Below are positions 1 to 8,256 of a DNA stretch of 41,284 nucleotides, piece by piece. The stretch's first letter is position 1; every line of letters starts with the position of its first letter. The DNA comes from Limnohabitans sp. Lineage in GTDB: Bacteria > Pseudomonadota > Gammaproteobacteria > Burkholderiales > Burkholderiaceae_C. Both the position numbers and the translations under genes were made by a program. The stretch spans positions 1-41,284 of the forward strand of contig SHXD01000021.1 in assembly GCA_009693505.1 (NCBI GenBank), read 5' to 3'. Below the pieces are notes generated by a model, which was not told the origin of the DNA, ran no database searches, and was given only the letters and a program-made list of their open reading frames with translations.

Positions 1-30
1 GGCTTTTTGGAGTTGTTCTGGGGTCGACAT
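1..30 (-). CDS. 5' end of a divergent gene, possibly Mrp/ApbC Fe-S carrier ATPase (partial)
   Basis: An ATG on the minus strand at 28-30 opens a frame that runs off the window after ten codons (MSTPEQLQKA). In related Burkholderiales a Mrp/ApbC P-loop ATPase, which carries Fe-S clusters, is often divergent from metG; that is the only reason for the name. Ten residues cannot identify a family. No clear Shine-Dalgarno sequence precedes it. The short space to metG must hold both leaders. Confidence 0.35.
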   Translation of the reverse strand, partial: MSTPEQLQKA

Positions 31-42
31 GTGAAACTTTCG

Positions 43-84
43 GGGCTTGGGCGGCAGTTTAGCGACATCGGAGGGTCCAAGCCC
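43..84. promoter_or_regulatory. inverted repeat in the divergent metG leader
   Basis: GGGCTTGG (43-50) is complementary to CCAAGCCC (77-84), with two more possible pairs inward (one G-U). The 26-base loop is long and no T run follows, so it is not a terminator. It could be a leader hairpin for metG or for the divergent gene, or chance. Confidence 0.3.
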
Positions 85-119
85 ATAAAATCACTGATTC
101 CCCTACAAATAGCCTCCTC

Positions 120-2204
120 ATGTCTGCCTCGTCTGTTTCGAACCCATCCGTAGCCCAGCGACAATTTTTTGTCACGACCGCATTGCCCTATGCCAATGGC
201 AATTTCCACATCGGTCACATTATGGAATACATCCAGGCCGACATCTGGGTTCGTGCACAACGCATGCAAGGCCATGAGGTTCACTTTGTGTGTGCCGACG
301 ATGCACACGGCGCCCCCATCATGATTGCCGCCGAAAAAGCGGGCATCACACCGCAGCAGTTTGTGGCCAACATTGCGGCCGGTCGCAAGCCCTACCTCGA
401 TGGCTTTCACATTGGCTTTGACAACTGGCATTCCACAGATGGTCCTGAAAACCACGAACTGGCTCAACAAATTTACCGCGACCTCAAAGCCGCCGGCTTC
501 ATTGCCACCAAGACCATCGAGCAATTCTTTGACCCTGAGAAGTCAATGTTCCTGCCCGACCGCTTCATTAAGGGCGAGTGCCCCAAGTGTGGCGCCAAAG
601 ACCAATACGGCGACAGTTGCGAGTCGTGCGGTGCGGTGTATGCGCCCACCGAAGTTAAAAATCCTTACTCAGCTTTGTCGGGTGCCACGCCAGTCCTGAA
701 ACAATCCGAGCACTACTTCTTCAAACTGTCTGATCCGCGTTGCGTCGAGTTTTTAGAAAAGTGGACGCACGACACAGGCCGCTTGCAACCCGAAGTGCTG
801 AACAAAATCAAAGAATGGTTTGCCAAAGACGAAGAGGGCAAAGGCGGCTTGAGCGATTGGGACATCAGCCGCGATGCGCCTTATTTCGGCATTGAAATTC
901 CCGACGCCCCTGGCAAATATTTCTACGTTTGGTTGGATGCGCCCATTGGCTACTTGGCTTCTCTGAAAAACTATTTGGACAAGATCGGTGTGGACTACAA
1001 CGCCTACATTAACAACCCCAAGGTAGAGCAGTACCATTTCATTGGCAAAGACATCACGTATTTCCACACGCTGTTTTGGCCCGCCATGCTGCACTTCAGC
1101 GGACGCAAAACGCCCAATGCAGTTTATGTGCACGGCTTCTTAACCGTGAGTGGCGAGAAGATGAGTAAGAGCCGCGGCACCGGTCTCGACCCGCTCAAGT
1201 ATTTGAAGCTGGGCATGAACCCAGAGTGGTTGCGATACTACATTGCCGCCAAACTCAATGGCCGCAACGAAGACGTTGACTTCAACCCCGAAGACTTCAT
1301 GGCACGAGTCAACTCCGACTTGGTCGGCAAGTACATCAACATTGCGTCGCGCGCAGCGGGCTTCATTGCCAAGCGCTTGGGTGGCAAGTTGGGCACGGTG
1401 TCTGAAGACGGTCAAGCATTGCTCAAACAATTGCACGAAGGTGTTGCACCTGTCGCCAAACTGTATGACGAGCGCGACTTTGCCAAAGCACTGCGCGAAG
1501 TGATGTTGCTGGCCGATCGCATCAACGAATACGTCGACCAAAACAAACCTTGGGAATTGGCTAAGCAAGAAGGCATGGATGCCCGCCTGCACGACGTTTG
1601 CACCACTTGCATTGAAGCCTTCCGTTTGCTCAGTCTCATGTTGAAGCCTGTGCTGCCTTCACTCGCTGTCAGCGTCGAAAAGTTCTTGAACATCGAAGCG
1701 ATGAACTTTACAGAAGTGAAGGCATCGCTTGGCGCAGGCCACGCCATCAACGACTACAAACACTTGATGCAACGCGTTGATGTGGCCATGTTGGATGCTT
1801 TGTTTGAAGCGCCTGAACCCGCGGTCGAAGCGGCGCCATTGCCAGGTGGCGAAGCAATTGCACCGACCATCTCCATCGACGACTTTGCCAAGATCGATTT
1901 GCGCATTGCGCAAATTGTGCAGTGCGAAGCTGTGGAAGGCTCTAACAAGCTCTTGCGTCTCACTTTGGATGTAGGTGAAGGCCAACACCGCAACGTGTTC
2001 AGCGGCATTGCCAGCGTTTACAAGCCCGAAGATTTGGTGGGCAAACTCACCGTCATGGTGGCCAACTTGGCGCCTCGCAAAATGAAGTTTGGTGTGTCGC
2101 AAGGCATGGTGCTGGCAGCCAGCCACGCCGATGAAAAAGCCGAACCCGGCATTTATGTCTTGAATCCATGGCCCGGTGCAAAACCTGGCATGCGAATTCA
2201 TTGA
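120..2204 (+). CDS. metG: methionine--tRNA ligase (MetRS)
   Basis: Charges tRNA-Met with methionine in the cytoplasm, serving initiation and elongation. It is a class I synthetase: HIGH at residues 30-33 and KMSKS at 347-351. A zinc knuckle with cysteines at about 154, 157, 167 and 170 lies in the connective insertion. The anticodon-binding helical domain follows, and the last ~110 residues form the OB-fold tRNA-binding (EMAP II-like) domain beginning near [10 protein letters not shown]. At 694 residues it is close to the E. coli enzyme (677), so it is the long dimeric type. The start fits the family N-terminus, but the bases before it read CCTCCTC, with no Shine-Dalgarno match. The next gene, a SulP transporter, begins 42 bases downstream. 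Confidence 0.97.
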   Translation: MSASSVSNPSVAQRQFFVTTALPYANGNFHIGHIMEYIQADIWVRAQRMQGHEVHFVCADDAHGAPIMIAAEKAGITPQQFVANIAAGRKPYLDGFHIGFDNWHSTDGPENHELAQQIYRDLKAAGFIATKTIEQFFDPEKSMFLPDRFIKGECPKCGAKDQYGDSCESCGAVYAPTEVKNPYSALSGATPVLKQSEHYFFKLSDPRCVEFLEKWTHDTGRLQPEVLNKIKEWFAKDEEGKGGLSDWDISRDAPYFGIEIPDAPGKYFYVWLDAPIGYLASLKNYLDKIGVDYNAYINNPKVEQYHFIGKDITYFHTLFWPAMLHFSGRKTPNAVYVHGFLTVSGEKMSKSRGTGLDPLKYLKLGMNPEWLRYYIAAKLNGRNEDVDFNPEDFMARVNSDLVGKYINIASRAAGFIAKRLGGKLGTVSEDGQALLKQLHEGVAPVAKLYDERDFAKALREVMLLADRINEYVDQNKPWELAKQEGMDARLHDVCTTCIEAFRLLSLMLKPVLPSLAVSVEKFLNIEAMNFTEVKASLGAGHAINDYKHLMQRVDVAMLDALFEAPEPAVEAAPLPGGEAIAPTISIDDFAKIDLRIAQIVQCEAVEGSNKLLRLTLDVGEGQHRNVFSGIASVYKPEDLVGKLTVMVANLAPRKMKFGVSQGMVLAASHADEKAEPGIYVLNPWPGAKPGMRIH

Positions 2205-2246
2205 CCTGAATCACATTCAAATCGGCCAGGAACGCTAAACTGACAA

Positions 2247-3917
2247 ATGGCCTTTTTCTTTCGCCCCAAGCTCGTTGACTCTTTAAGGGGATACACACGC
2301 GAGCAACTGGGCGCCGATGTTGCGGCCGGCATCACAGTGGGTGTGGTGGCTTTGCCTTTGGCCATGGCCTTTGCCATTGCGTCGGGCCTCAAGCCCGAAG
2401 CGGGCTTGTTCACCGCCATCATTGCAGGCTTCATCATCTCGGCATTAGGCGGCAGCAAGGTTCAAATTGGCGGCCCAGCGGGTGCCTTCATCGTCATTGT
2501 GTATGGCATTTTGGAACGCTACGGCTTGGCCAACCTCATTCTTGCCACGGCTGCTTCAGGCGTGTTGTTGTTCATCATGGGTCTGCTCAAATTAGGCACC
2601 CTGATTAGATTTGTTCCAGTTGCTGTGGTCATTGGTTTCACCAACGGCATCGCGGTGCTCATCATGTTGTCGCAGGCCAAAGATTTTCTGGGGCTCAAGG
2701 TCAACAACATGCCTGCAGATTTTTTGGGTATTTTGCGCACCCTGAATGAAGCGCTGGCAACATTTCAAGCCCCCGCATTTGCATTGGCATGCGGCTCACT
2801 GGTTCTGATTGTGTTGTGGCAGCGTGTCTTTTCAACCGAGCAAGGCCAAGCTGCCGCCCAAGGCCTTCGACGCATTTTGCAAGTGGTGCCTGGTTCCATC
2901 GTTGCCCTTATCGCAGCCACCTTGATTGCATTGGGATTGAATCTGCCGGTTGAAACCATTGGCAGCAAATTCGGTGGCATACCTTCCGAGTTGCCAAGTT
3001 TTGTGTGGCCTGAATTCAGTCTTGCCAACTTGCAGCACTTGAGCACGCCCATCATCACCTTAACTTTGCTGGGTGCCATCGAGTCCCTGCTGTGCGCGCG
3101 CATTGCCGATGGCCTCATTGGCGATAAGCACAACCCCAATCAAGAACTCATGGCGCAAGGCGTGGCCAACTTTGTCACGCCTTTCTTTGGCGGCATGCCC
3201 GCCACAGGCACCATTGCTCGCACGGTCACCAATGTCAAAAGTGGCGGCCGCTCTCCTGTGGCAGGCATTGTGCATGCGCTCGTTTTATTGGGCGTGGTTT
3301 GGGTGGCAGCGCCCTTGGCCAATCACGTGCCACTGGCAACTTTGGCAGCCATCTTGATGTTTGTGGCATGGAACATGGGCGAATGGCATGCCTTCACAGA
3401 TTTAAAACAATTTCGCGCGCCTTACCGCATAACCTTGCTCGCGGTGTTTCTGCTCACTGTCATGGTTGATCTTACGGTGGCCGTTCAATTTGGCTTGTTT
3501 GCGGCATGCATCACCTTCATCTACCGAATTTCCAGCCTCAGTCGTGTTGAAGAACTGAAAGACATCGACTCCCCTTTACTTTTAAATCAACAAGGGCAAG
3601 TGCGGGCTTACCGTTTTTATGGTGCCCTGTTCTTTGGTGCCGTGAAAATGGTGGAGACGATTGAAGACGAACTGCCCCAAAAAGCTGTTGTTTTGGACCT
3701 GAAAAATCTGATTTACATCGATTCTTCGGGGGCAGACGCCTTGGTGGCCTTGGCGCAGGTTTGTCAAAAGAAACACGTGAGGCTGATCATTTGCGGGCTG
3801 AATCACCAACCCTTGGACATTGCCAAAAGAACAGGATTGTTGACTTTAGTGGACAGCAATGTTTGGCCCGATTGGGCTTGCGCCCTAGAATCAGTCTTTT
3901 TGTCAGAAAAATCCTGA
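2247..3917 (+). CDS. SulP family inorganic anion transporter with STAS domain
   Basis: Integral inner-membrane anion carrier of the SulP/SLC26 family; members move sulfate, bicarbonate, C4-dicarboxylates or other anions, and the substrate cannot be read from sequence. The first ~430 residues are hydrophobic membrane segments with the family signature near the N-terminus (VVALPLAMAFAIASG, GGPAGAF). A cytoplasmic STAS domain occupies about residues 450-556, with the core VVLDLKNLIYIDSSGADAL; the DSSG resembles the phosphorylatable loop of anti-sigma-antagonist STAS proteins. Length 556 is normal. A CAGGAA sequence lies ahead of the ATG. It is the first of two SulP genes in this window; they are clearly divergent, not a recent duplication. 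Confidence 0.93.
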   Translation: MAFFFRPKLVDSLRGYTREQLGADVAAGITVGVVALPLAMAFAIASGLKPEAGLFTAIIAGFIISALGGSKVQIGGPAGAFIVIVYGILERYGLANLILATAASGVLLFIMGLLKLGTLIRFVPVAVVIGFTNGIAVLIMLSQAKDFLGLKVNNMPADFLGILRTLNEALATFQAPAFALACGSLVLIVLWQRVFSTEQGQAAAQGLRRILQVVPGSIVALIAATLIALGLNLPVETIGSKFGGIPSELPSFVWPEFSLANLQHLSTPIITLTLLGAIESLLCARIADGLIGDKHNPNQELMAQGVANFVTPFFGGMPATGTIARTVTNVKSGGRSPVAGIVHALVLLGVVWVAAPLANHVPLATLAAILMFVAWNMGEWHAFTDLKQFRAPYRITLLAVFLLTVMVDLTVAVQFGLFAACITFIYRISSLSRVEELKDIDSPLLLNQQGQVRAYRFYGALFFGAVKMVETIEDELPQKAVVLDLKNLIYIDSSGADALVALAQVCQKKHVRLIICGLNHQPLDIAKRTGLLTLVDSNVWPDWACALESVFLSEKS

Positions 3918-3964
3918 CTCAGCCCCGCTAAAATACATCCTAGTTCCTTAGAAAGCGCTTTGCC

Positions 3965-4177
3965 ATGTCGCTCCTGCATTTTTTCCGTCGTCCCGACTAC
4001 CGTTCGGACACCACACAGTTCATCGAACAGCTCAAAATTGATCGGCCCCATCTTGAAGCCGCCCAAAAAGAGGCCCGTTCGCTGTTGTGGGATGCCTCTG
4101 TCGACCGCCATGTGTTGAAAGAATTCAACGAAGGCCGCGTGGACCAAAAACCTTACGTGTATCAAACCAAAGGCTGA
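3965..4177 (+). CDS. DUF3460 family protein
   Basis: A 70-residue protein opening MSLLHFFRRPDYRSD, which I recognise as DUF3460, a small family of unknown function found mainly in betaproteobacteria. It has no signal peptide or membrane segment and is rich in charged residues. Five bases separate its stop from the proposed scpA start, so the two are probably co-transcribed and translationally linked. In relatives it commonly sits beside scpA, which hints at, but does not show, a link to chromosome organisation. Confidence 0.85.
   Translation: MSLLHFFRRPDYRSDTTQFIEQLKIDRPHLEAAQKEARSLLWDASVDRHVLKEFNEGRVDQKPYVYQTKG
4169..4173 (+). promoter_or_regulatory. ribosome binding site deciding the scpA TTG start
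   Basis: AAAGG at 4169-4173 lies 9 bases before the TTG at 4183, inside the last codons of the DUF3460 gene. No ATG in the scpA frame gives a full-length family N-terminus in this region, so this site supports the TTG. Confidence 0.5.
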
Positions 4178-4182
4178 GTCTT

Positions 4183-5037
4183 TTGGAAATTACCGCTGCT
4201 TCCACAGAGCTTCTGCCCGTCGTTGAAAACACGAGCGGCCTGCCCGAGGTCATTGACCATGTGGCGGTGGCGCGTCTGTATGGTGAGCCTTTGTTTTCCA
4301 TGCCCAACGACCTCTACATCCCACCAGATGCTTTAGAGATTTTTCTAGAGGCCTTCGAAGGTCCTCTGGATTTGTTGCTGTACCTCATTCGCAAGCAAAA
4401 CTTCAATATCCTCGACATTCCCATGGCAGCGGTCACGCGCCAGTACCTGAGTTATGTCGATGAAATTCGAGAGCACAACCTCGAGTTGGCCGCTGAGTAT
4501 TTGCTCATGGCCGCCATGCTGATTGAAATCAAATCACGCATGTTGTTGCCTTCGAAAAAGGTGGCAGAGGGCCAAGAACCAGAAGATCCGCGCGCCGAAT
4601 TGGTTCGTCGTTTGCTAGAGTACGAGCAAATGAAAATGGCTTCCATGCAATTGGGCAACTTGCCGCAATATGGCCGCGACTTTTTGAAGGCTCAGGTCTA
4701 CATTGAGCAAAGCATGCAACCGCGCTTTCCCGATGTGCACTTGGTTGAACTGCAAGAAGCTTGGCGCGATATTTTGAAGCGCGCCAAACTGGTTCAACAC
4801 CACAAAATCACGCGCGAAGAACTCAGTGTGCGTGAGCACATGAGCATTGTCTTAAAGCACCTTCAAGGCCGCAAGTTTGTAGAATTTGAAAACTTATTTG
4901 ACCCCAGAAAAGGCACACCCGTCTTGGTGGTCACGTTCATTGCGCTGCTTGAGTTGGCCAAAGAAACCCTGATTGAAATTACGCAAGCTGAAGCCTTCGC
5001 ACCGATCTATGTGCGACTGGCTTTCACGCCGGTTTAA
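4183..5037 (+). CDS. scpA: segregation and condensation protein A (ScpA, kleisin)
   Basis: The kleisin subunit that bridges Smc heads and binds ScpB in bacterial condensin, acting on the nucleoid. The family core begins at [19 protein letters not shown] and runs to a C-terminal winged-helix region ending near [11 protein letters not shown] place the start at TTG 4183 (284 residues), because it follows the DUF3460 stop by 5 bases, has AAAGG in front, and keeps the N-terminal stretch before [10 protein letters not shown] that close relatives carry as I recall them. An ATG at [12 protein letters not shown] would cut off part of that stretch. The gene ends in a 4-base tail-to-tail overlap with gpsA (TTAA, 5034-5037). 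Confidence 0.88.
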   Translation: MEITAASTELLPVVENTSGLPEVIDHVAVARLYGEPLFSMPNDLYIPPDALEIFLEAFEGPLDLLLYLIRKQNFNILDIPMAAVTRQYLSYVDEIREHNLELAAEYLLMAAMLIEIKSRMLLPSKKVAEGQEPEDPRAELVRRLLEYEQMKMASMQLGNLPQYGRDFLKAQVYIEQSMQPRFPDVHLVELQEAWRDILKRAKLVQHHKITREELSVREHMSIVLKHLQGRKFVEFENLFDPRKGTPVLVVTFIALLELAKETLIEITQAEAFAPIYVRLAFTPV

Positions 5038-6053
5038 TTCTCGCCTTTAGCGCCTCGTCCCATCAGAGCTGCTACGGCTTCAGCGGGTTTTAACTTGCCA
5101 TCCAACAAAGCCAGCACACCCTGCGAAATAGGCATGTCAACACCCAAGGCCTGCGCTCGCTTGACCACGTTACGTGCACTGTAAACACCTTCTGCCACAT
5201 GGCCCAATGATTGAACCGCCTGCTGCAAGTCCATGCCCTGCGCCAGCAACAAGCCAACCTTGCGATTGCGACTGAGGTCGCCTGTGGAAGTAAGGACCAA
5301 ATCGCCCAAACCAGACAAGCCCATGAAAGTTTCCGCCTTGGCACCCAAGGCCACACCCAACCGCGTCATTTCTGTCAAGCCGCGGGTGATCAAGGCTGCA
5401 CGTGCATTCAAGCCTAAATTGAGACCATCGCTCAATCCGGTTGCGATGGCCAGCACATTTTTCACAGCACCGCCCACCTCGACGCCCACGATGTCCTCGT
5501 TGGCATAGACACGCAAGCTGGGGCTGTGAAAAGCATCGACCAAAATTTGCTGCACACTGGCATGCGCACTGGCTGCAACCAGGGCTGTCGGTTGAGCGCG
5601 AGCCACTTCCAATGCAAAACTGGGACCGCTCAGTGCGCCCGACTTTAAATTCGGCGCCACCTGCTGACTCACCTCATGCGGCATGGCGCCCGACTCAACA
5701 CCCTCAGAGACTGCCTCGAAACCTTTGCACAGCCAAGCCACTGGAACGCGCATGCCTTTCAAGTTCATCAGCATGCCGCGCAAGGCCGACATGGGCGTCC
5801 CAATGACGATCAAATCGTGCGTGGCAGCCCATGGGGCCAATTCAGAATCTGGCGAACTGGCGCATTGCAATGCATCTGGAAAATCAACATCCGGCAGGTA
5901 GCGCTGGTTGCTGCGTTGCGTTTGCATGGCTTTGGCAGCAGCAGCGTCACGCGTCCACAGTTGAACTTGATGACCTGCCGCATGCCGACTGGCACTGATG
6001 GCCAGTGCTGTGCCCCAAGCACCTGCCCCGATGACCGCTATCTTCAGGCTCAT
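5034..6053 (-). CDS. gpsA: glycerol-3-phosphate dehydrogenase [NAD(P)+]
   Basis: Reduces dihydroxyacetone phosphate to sn-glycerol-3-phosphate, the backbone for phospholipids, in the cytoplasm. The dinucleotide-binding motif [11 protein letters not shown] starts at residue 8, and the catalytic-domain signature [12 protein letters not shown] with the following [12 protein letters not shown] is intact. I use the ATG at 6053 (339 residues, normal length), where the family N-terminus [11 protein letters not shown] begins. The open frame reads further upstream only because it crosses secB. It follows secB by 19 bases in a rhodanese-grxC-secB-gpsA series and is likely co-transcribed. Its product also links to the ugp transport system at 30870-35793. 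Confidence 0.96.
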   Translation of the reverse strand: MSLKIAVIGAGAWGTALAISASRHAAGHQVQLWTRDAAAAKAMQTQRSNQRYLPDVDFPDALQCASSPDSELAPWAATHDLIVIGTPMSALRGMLMNLKGMRVPVAWLCKGFEAVSEGVESGAMPHEVSQQVAPNLKSGALSGPSFALEVARAQPTALVAASAHASVQQILVDAFHSPSLRVYANEDIVGVEVGGAVKNVLAIATGLSDGLNLGLNARAALITRGLTEMTRLGVALGAKAETFMGLSGLGDLVLTSTGDLSRNRKVGLLLAQGMDLQQAVQSLGHVAEGVYSARNVVKRAQALGVDMPISQGVLALLDGKLKPAEAVAALMGRGAKGEN

Positions 6054-6072
6054 TGAGGGGTCTCGCGGCAAA

Positions 6073-6531
6073 TTACTGAATTTGCGGGGCTGCAGCTTTT
6101 TCAGCGGCCTCAGCTTGCTGTTGCTCGTACATGGCTTGGAAATTAATTTCGGCCAAGTGCACAGGGGGAAAGCCTGCACGGGTGACCAAGTCGGCCACGT
6201 TGCCGCGCAAGTAGGGGTAAACAATTTGGGGGCAAGCAATGCCCATGATGGGGCCCATTTGGTCTTCTGGCAAATTGCGGATTTCAAAAATACCTGCTTG
6301 TTTGCACTCGACCAAGAACACCGTTTTGTCTTCAATTTTGGTGTGAACCGTAGCAGTGACACAAATTTCGTAGACACCTTCTGCAGCTTGATTGGCCTCA
6401 ACACCCAGCTGAATATCCACAGCAGGTTGTTGCTGTTCCAACAAAATGCCAGGCGAGTTGGGTTGCTCCAAAGACGCCTCTTTCATGTAAACGCGCTGGA
6501 TTTGGAACACAGGGGTGCTTGCTTCTGACAT
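6073..6531 (-). CDS. secB: protein-export chaperone SecB
   Basis: Tetrameric cytosolic chaperone that holds preproteins unfolded and passes them to SecA. The 152 residues match the family throughout: an N-terminal [16 protein letters not shown] strand, the central [13 protein letters not shown] region, and the conserved [26 protein letters not shown] near residues 105-132. The C-terminal tail is Gln/Ala rich, as is usual. AAGAG lies 6 bases before the ATG. It sits between grxC and gpsA, a common arrangement in proteobacteria. Confidence 0.97.
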   Translation of the reverse strand: MSEASTPVFQIQRVYMKEASLEQPNSPGILLEQQQPAVDIQLGVEANQAAEGVYEICVTATVHTKIEDKTVFLVECKQAGIFEIRNLPEDQMGPIMGIACPQIVYPYLRGNVADLVTRAGFPPVHLAEINFQAMYEQQQAEAAEKAAAPQIQ

Positions 6532-6608
6532 AAAAACTCTTGTTTGAAAGTGATCTTCTCTAGGCCGCTTTGAAAAAGCCCCTGCCGTGAGATTAGGCAG
6601 ATTATCGC

Positions 6609-6863
6609 CTATACAAGGAGGGGCATTAAGCCGCCCTTGGCATCAAGCGCCATGAGTTCGTCGCACCCCCCGACATGGGTTTCACCGATGAAAATTTGAG
6701 GCACCGTTCTGCGCCCTGTGATGGCCATCATGTGCTCGCGAGCCTCTGGCAGGGTGTCTATTCGAATTTCTTCAATGTCAGTCACACCCTTGGCCTTCAA
6801 AATTTGCTTAGCGCGAACGCAATAAGGGCAAACAGCTGTGGTGTACATCTTCACGTGGGGCAT
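6609..6863 (-). CDS. grxC: glutaredoxin 3 (dithiol, CPYC)
   Basis: Small cytosolic thiol-disulfide oxidoreductase that reduces disulfides and glutathione-mixed disulfides with glutathione. The active site CPYC lies at residues 12-15, and [18 protein letters not shown] carries the cis-proline and glutathione-binding GG(C)D. The start MPHVKMYT at 6863 is preferred over an in-frame codon 15 bases upstream, because GGAG lies 5 bases before it and it matches the family N-terminus (84 residues). It lies between the rhodanese gene and secB. Confidence 0.95.
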   Translation of the reverse strand: MPHVKMYTTAVCPYCVRAKQILKAKGVTDIEEIRIDTLPEAREHMMAITGRRTVPQIFIGETHVGGCDELMALDAKGGLMPLLV

Positions 6864-6913
6864 GACAACTCCAATCAAAACTCAAAAAAATTAAGACTCT
6901 ATTTCAGCCCCAA

Positions 6914-7321
6914 TTAGGCTTTTTCAACAGGCAAGCTGGCTTCACGCCAAGCCTTCAGACCACCGGCCAAGGCCTGTGCACGTTCATAGCCCAACTTTTG
7001 AGCTTGGGCTGCAGCGCGACTTGCGCGGCCGCCCACTTGGCAGACCAAAATCACAGGCAAGCCCTTGTTTTTGACCATCAAGGGGAGCTGGGTGGCAAGC
7101 TCACTCAATGGAATATTTTTGGAGCCTACGGCATGCCCCTGTGCAAATTCAGCGGGTTCGCAGACATCAATCAAAACTGCTTTTTCGCGGTTAATGAGCA
7201 TCACTGCCTCGGAGGGTTCAACCCCACCCGCAGCACCTTTGGTGATGGCTGGCCAAAATAAAGCCAAAGCGGAGGACGCCGCCACAGCAACCAACATCCA
7301 GTTTTCAATCAAAAAATTCAC
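6914..7321 (-). CDS. membrane-anchored rhodanese-like domain protein
   Basis: 135 residues: one N-terminal membrane segment (about 8-24), then a single rhodanese domain. The active-site loop CQVGGRA places the persulfide-forming cysteine at residue 94, followed by the usual glycine and arginine, so it should be able to carry sulfane sulfur. The substrate is unknown. The start is GTG at 7321, with AAGGG 6 bases upstream. It is the first gene of the rhodanese-grxC-secB-gpsA set and is divergent from gpmA, sharing a ~110-base control region with it. Confidence 0.9.
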   Translation of the reverse strand: MNFLIENWMLVAVAASSALALFWPAITKGAAGGVEPSEAVMLINREKAVLIDVCEPAEFAQGHAVGSKNIPLSELATQLPLMVKNKGLPVILVCQVGGRASRAAAQAQKLGYERAQALAGGLKAWREASLPVEKA

Positions 7322-7345
7322 AAAAAACCCTTAAAAAGTTCATTT

Positions 7346-7365
7346 GCAGTCTATTTCAAGACTGC
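7346..7365. promoter_or_regulatory. perfect dyad between the rhodanese gene and gpmA
   Basis: GCAGTCT (7346-7352) and AGACTGC (7359-7365) are perfect 7-base arms with a 6-base spacer, in the divergent control region. This is the geometry of an operator for a dimeric regulator. A TAAAAT (7383-7388) that could be a gpmA -10 lies 18 bases downstream, but I find no matching -35. Confidence 0.35.
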
Positions 7366-7432
7366 TTGCCAGATTCGAATTCTAAAATGCTGACTGTAAA
7401 CCTGTTTTTCTTTCTTGATTAAACCTTTCACC

Positions 7433-8176
7433 ATGTACAAATTCGTTCTCATTCGCCACGGCGAGTCCACTTGGAATTTAGAAAATCGATTCACTGGATG
7501 GGCCGATGTCGACCTCACCCCCACCGGCATTGAGCAAGCCCAAGCGGCTGGGCGCTTGTTGAAAGCTGAAGGATACGAGTTTGACTTGGCCTATACCAGC
7601 GTCCTCAAACGCGCCATTCACACTTTGTGGCACACCCTCGATGCCATGGACAGGCAGTGGCTGCCAGTGCACAACAGTTGGCGCCTGAACGAACGCCATT
7701 ACGGTGCCCTTCAAGGCCTGAACAAAGCCGAAACCGCTCAAAAGTTTGGCGATGAGCAAGTTTTGGTCTGGCGTCGCAGCTATGACACGCCCCCGCCAGC
7801 CCTCGAAGCCTCCGACCCCCGGTGTGAACGCACCGACTTGCGCTACGCCAAATTGAAGGCGCAGGACATTCCACTAACTGAATGCTTGAAAGACACGGTG
7901 GACCGCGTGATTCCTTTTTGGACAGCGTCCATGGCGCCAGCCATCAAGGCGGGCAAACACATTGTGGTGGCAGCGCACGGCAACTCTATTCGGGCTTTGA
8001 TCAAGTACTTGGACAACACTTCCGATAAAGACATCATGAACTTGAACATACCCAATGGCATTCCTTTGGTCTACGAACTCGATGCCAATTTGAAACCCAT
8101 CAAGCACTACTATTTAGGCGATACAGAAGCAGCCGCCAAGGCCGCTGCCGCTGTGGCCAGCCAAGGCAAGGCTTAA
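7433..8176 (+). CDS. gpmA: 2,3-bisphosphoglycerate-dependent phosphoglycerate mutase
   Basis: Interconverts 3- and 2-phosphoglycerate in glycolysis and gluconeogenesis through a phosphohistidine. The RHGES motif puts the phospho-acceptor at His9; the second catalytic histidine is His182 (AAHGNS). [13 protein letters not shown] and [13 protein letters not shown] are the usual substrate-binding stretches. The start [10 protein letters not shown] gives 247 residues, the family length; a TTG 18 bases upstream is rejected. No clear Shine-Dalgarno is present. The C-terminus is Ala rich. It heads the gpmA-ctpA-moeB order typical of Burkholderiales, 80 bases before ctpA. Confidence 0.97.
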   Translation: MYKFVLIRHGESTWNLENRFTGWADVDLTPTGIEQAQAAGRLLKAEGYEFDLAYTSVLKRAIHTLWHTLDAMDRQWLPVHNSWRLNERHYGALQGLNKAETAQKFGDEQVLVWRRSYDTPPPALEASDPRCERTDLRYAKLKAQDIPLTECLKDTVDRVIPFWTASMAPAIKAGKHIVVAAHGNSIRALIKYLDNTSDKDIMNLNIPNGIPLVYELDANLKPIKHYYLGDTEAAAKAAAAVASQGKA

Positions 8177-8200
8177 TTTGGCAGGCGGGCATTTCCTGAC

Positions 8201-8243
8201 TTGCACAAAGACAATATTCAAGGTGTATATTGTTTTAAAGGAG
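8201..8243 (+). promoter_or_regulatory. candidate ctpA promoter with internal dyad
   Basis: TTGCAC (8201-8206) could pair as a -35 with TATATT (8226-8231, 19-base spacer) or TGTATA (8224-8229, 17-base spacer). A perfect inverted repeat ACAATAT (8211-8217) / ATATTGT (8227-8233), 9-base spacer, fills the promoter. A strong AAAGGAG ribosome site follows at 8237-8243, though it is 13 bases from the assigned ATG. Confidence 0.45.
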
Positions 8244-8256
8244 ACCCTCTGGGTTA

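Noticed and set aside
1659..2201. 180-codon open frame antisense to the 3' part of metG
   Set aside because: Its composition mirrors the metG codons, it resembles no family, and metG covers the region fully.
3899..3920. GTCAG/CTGAC repeat near the end of the first SulP gene as a terminator
   Set aside because: Only five pairs, no GC-rich stem, and the T run precedes rather than follows it.
6054..6404. N-terminal extension of gpsA in the same frame
   Set aside because: It runs through secB in another frame; the GpsA family N-terminus begins at 6053.
5998..6528. 176-codon plus-strand frame across secB and the start of gpsA
   Set aside because: Antisense to two certain genes; protein is low-quality and without a ribosome site or family traits.
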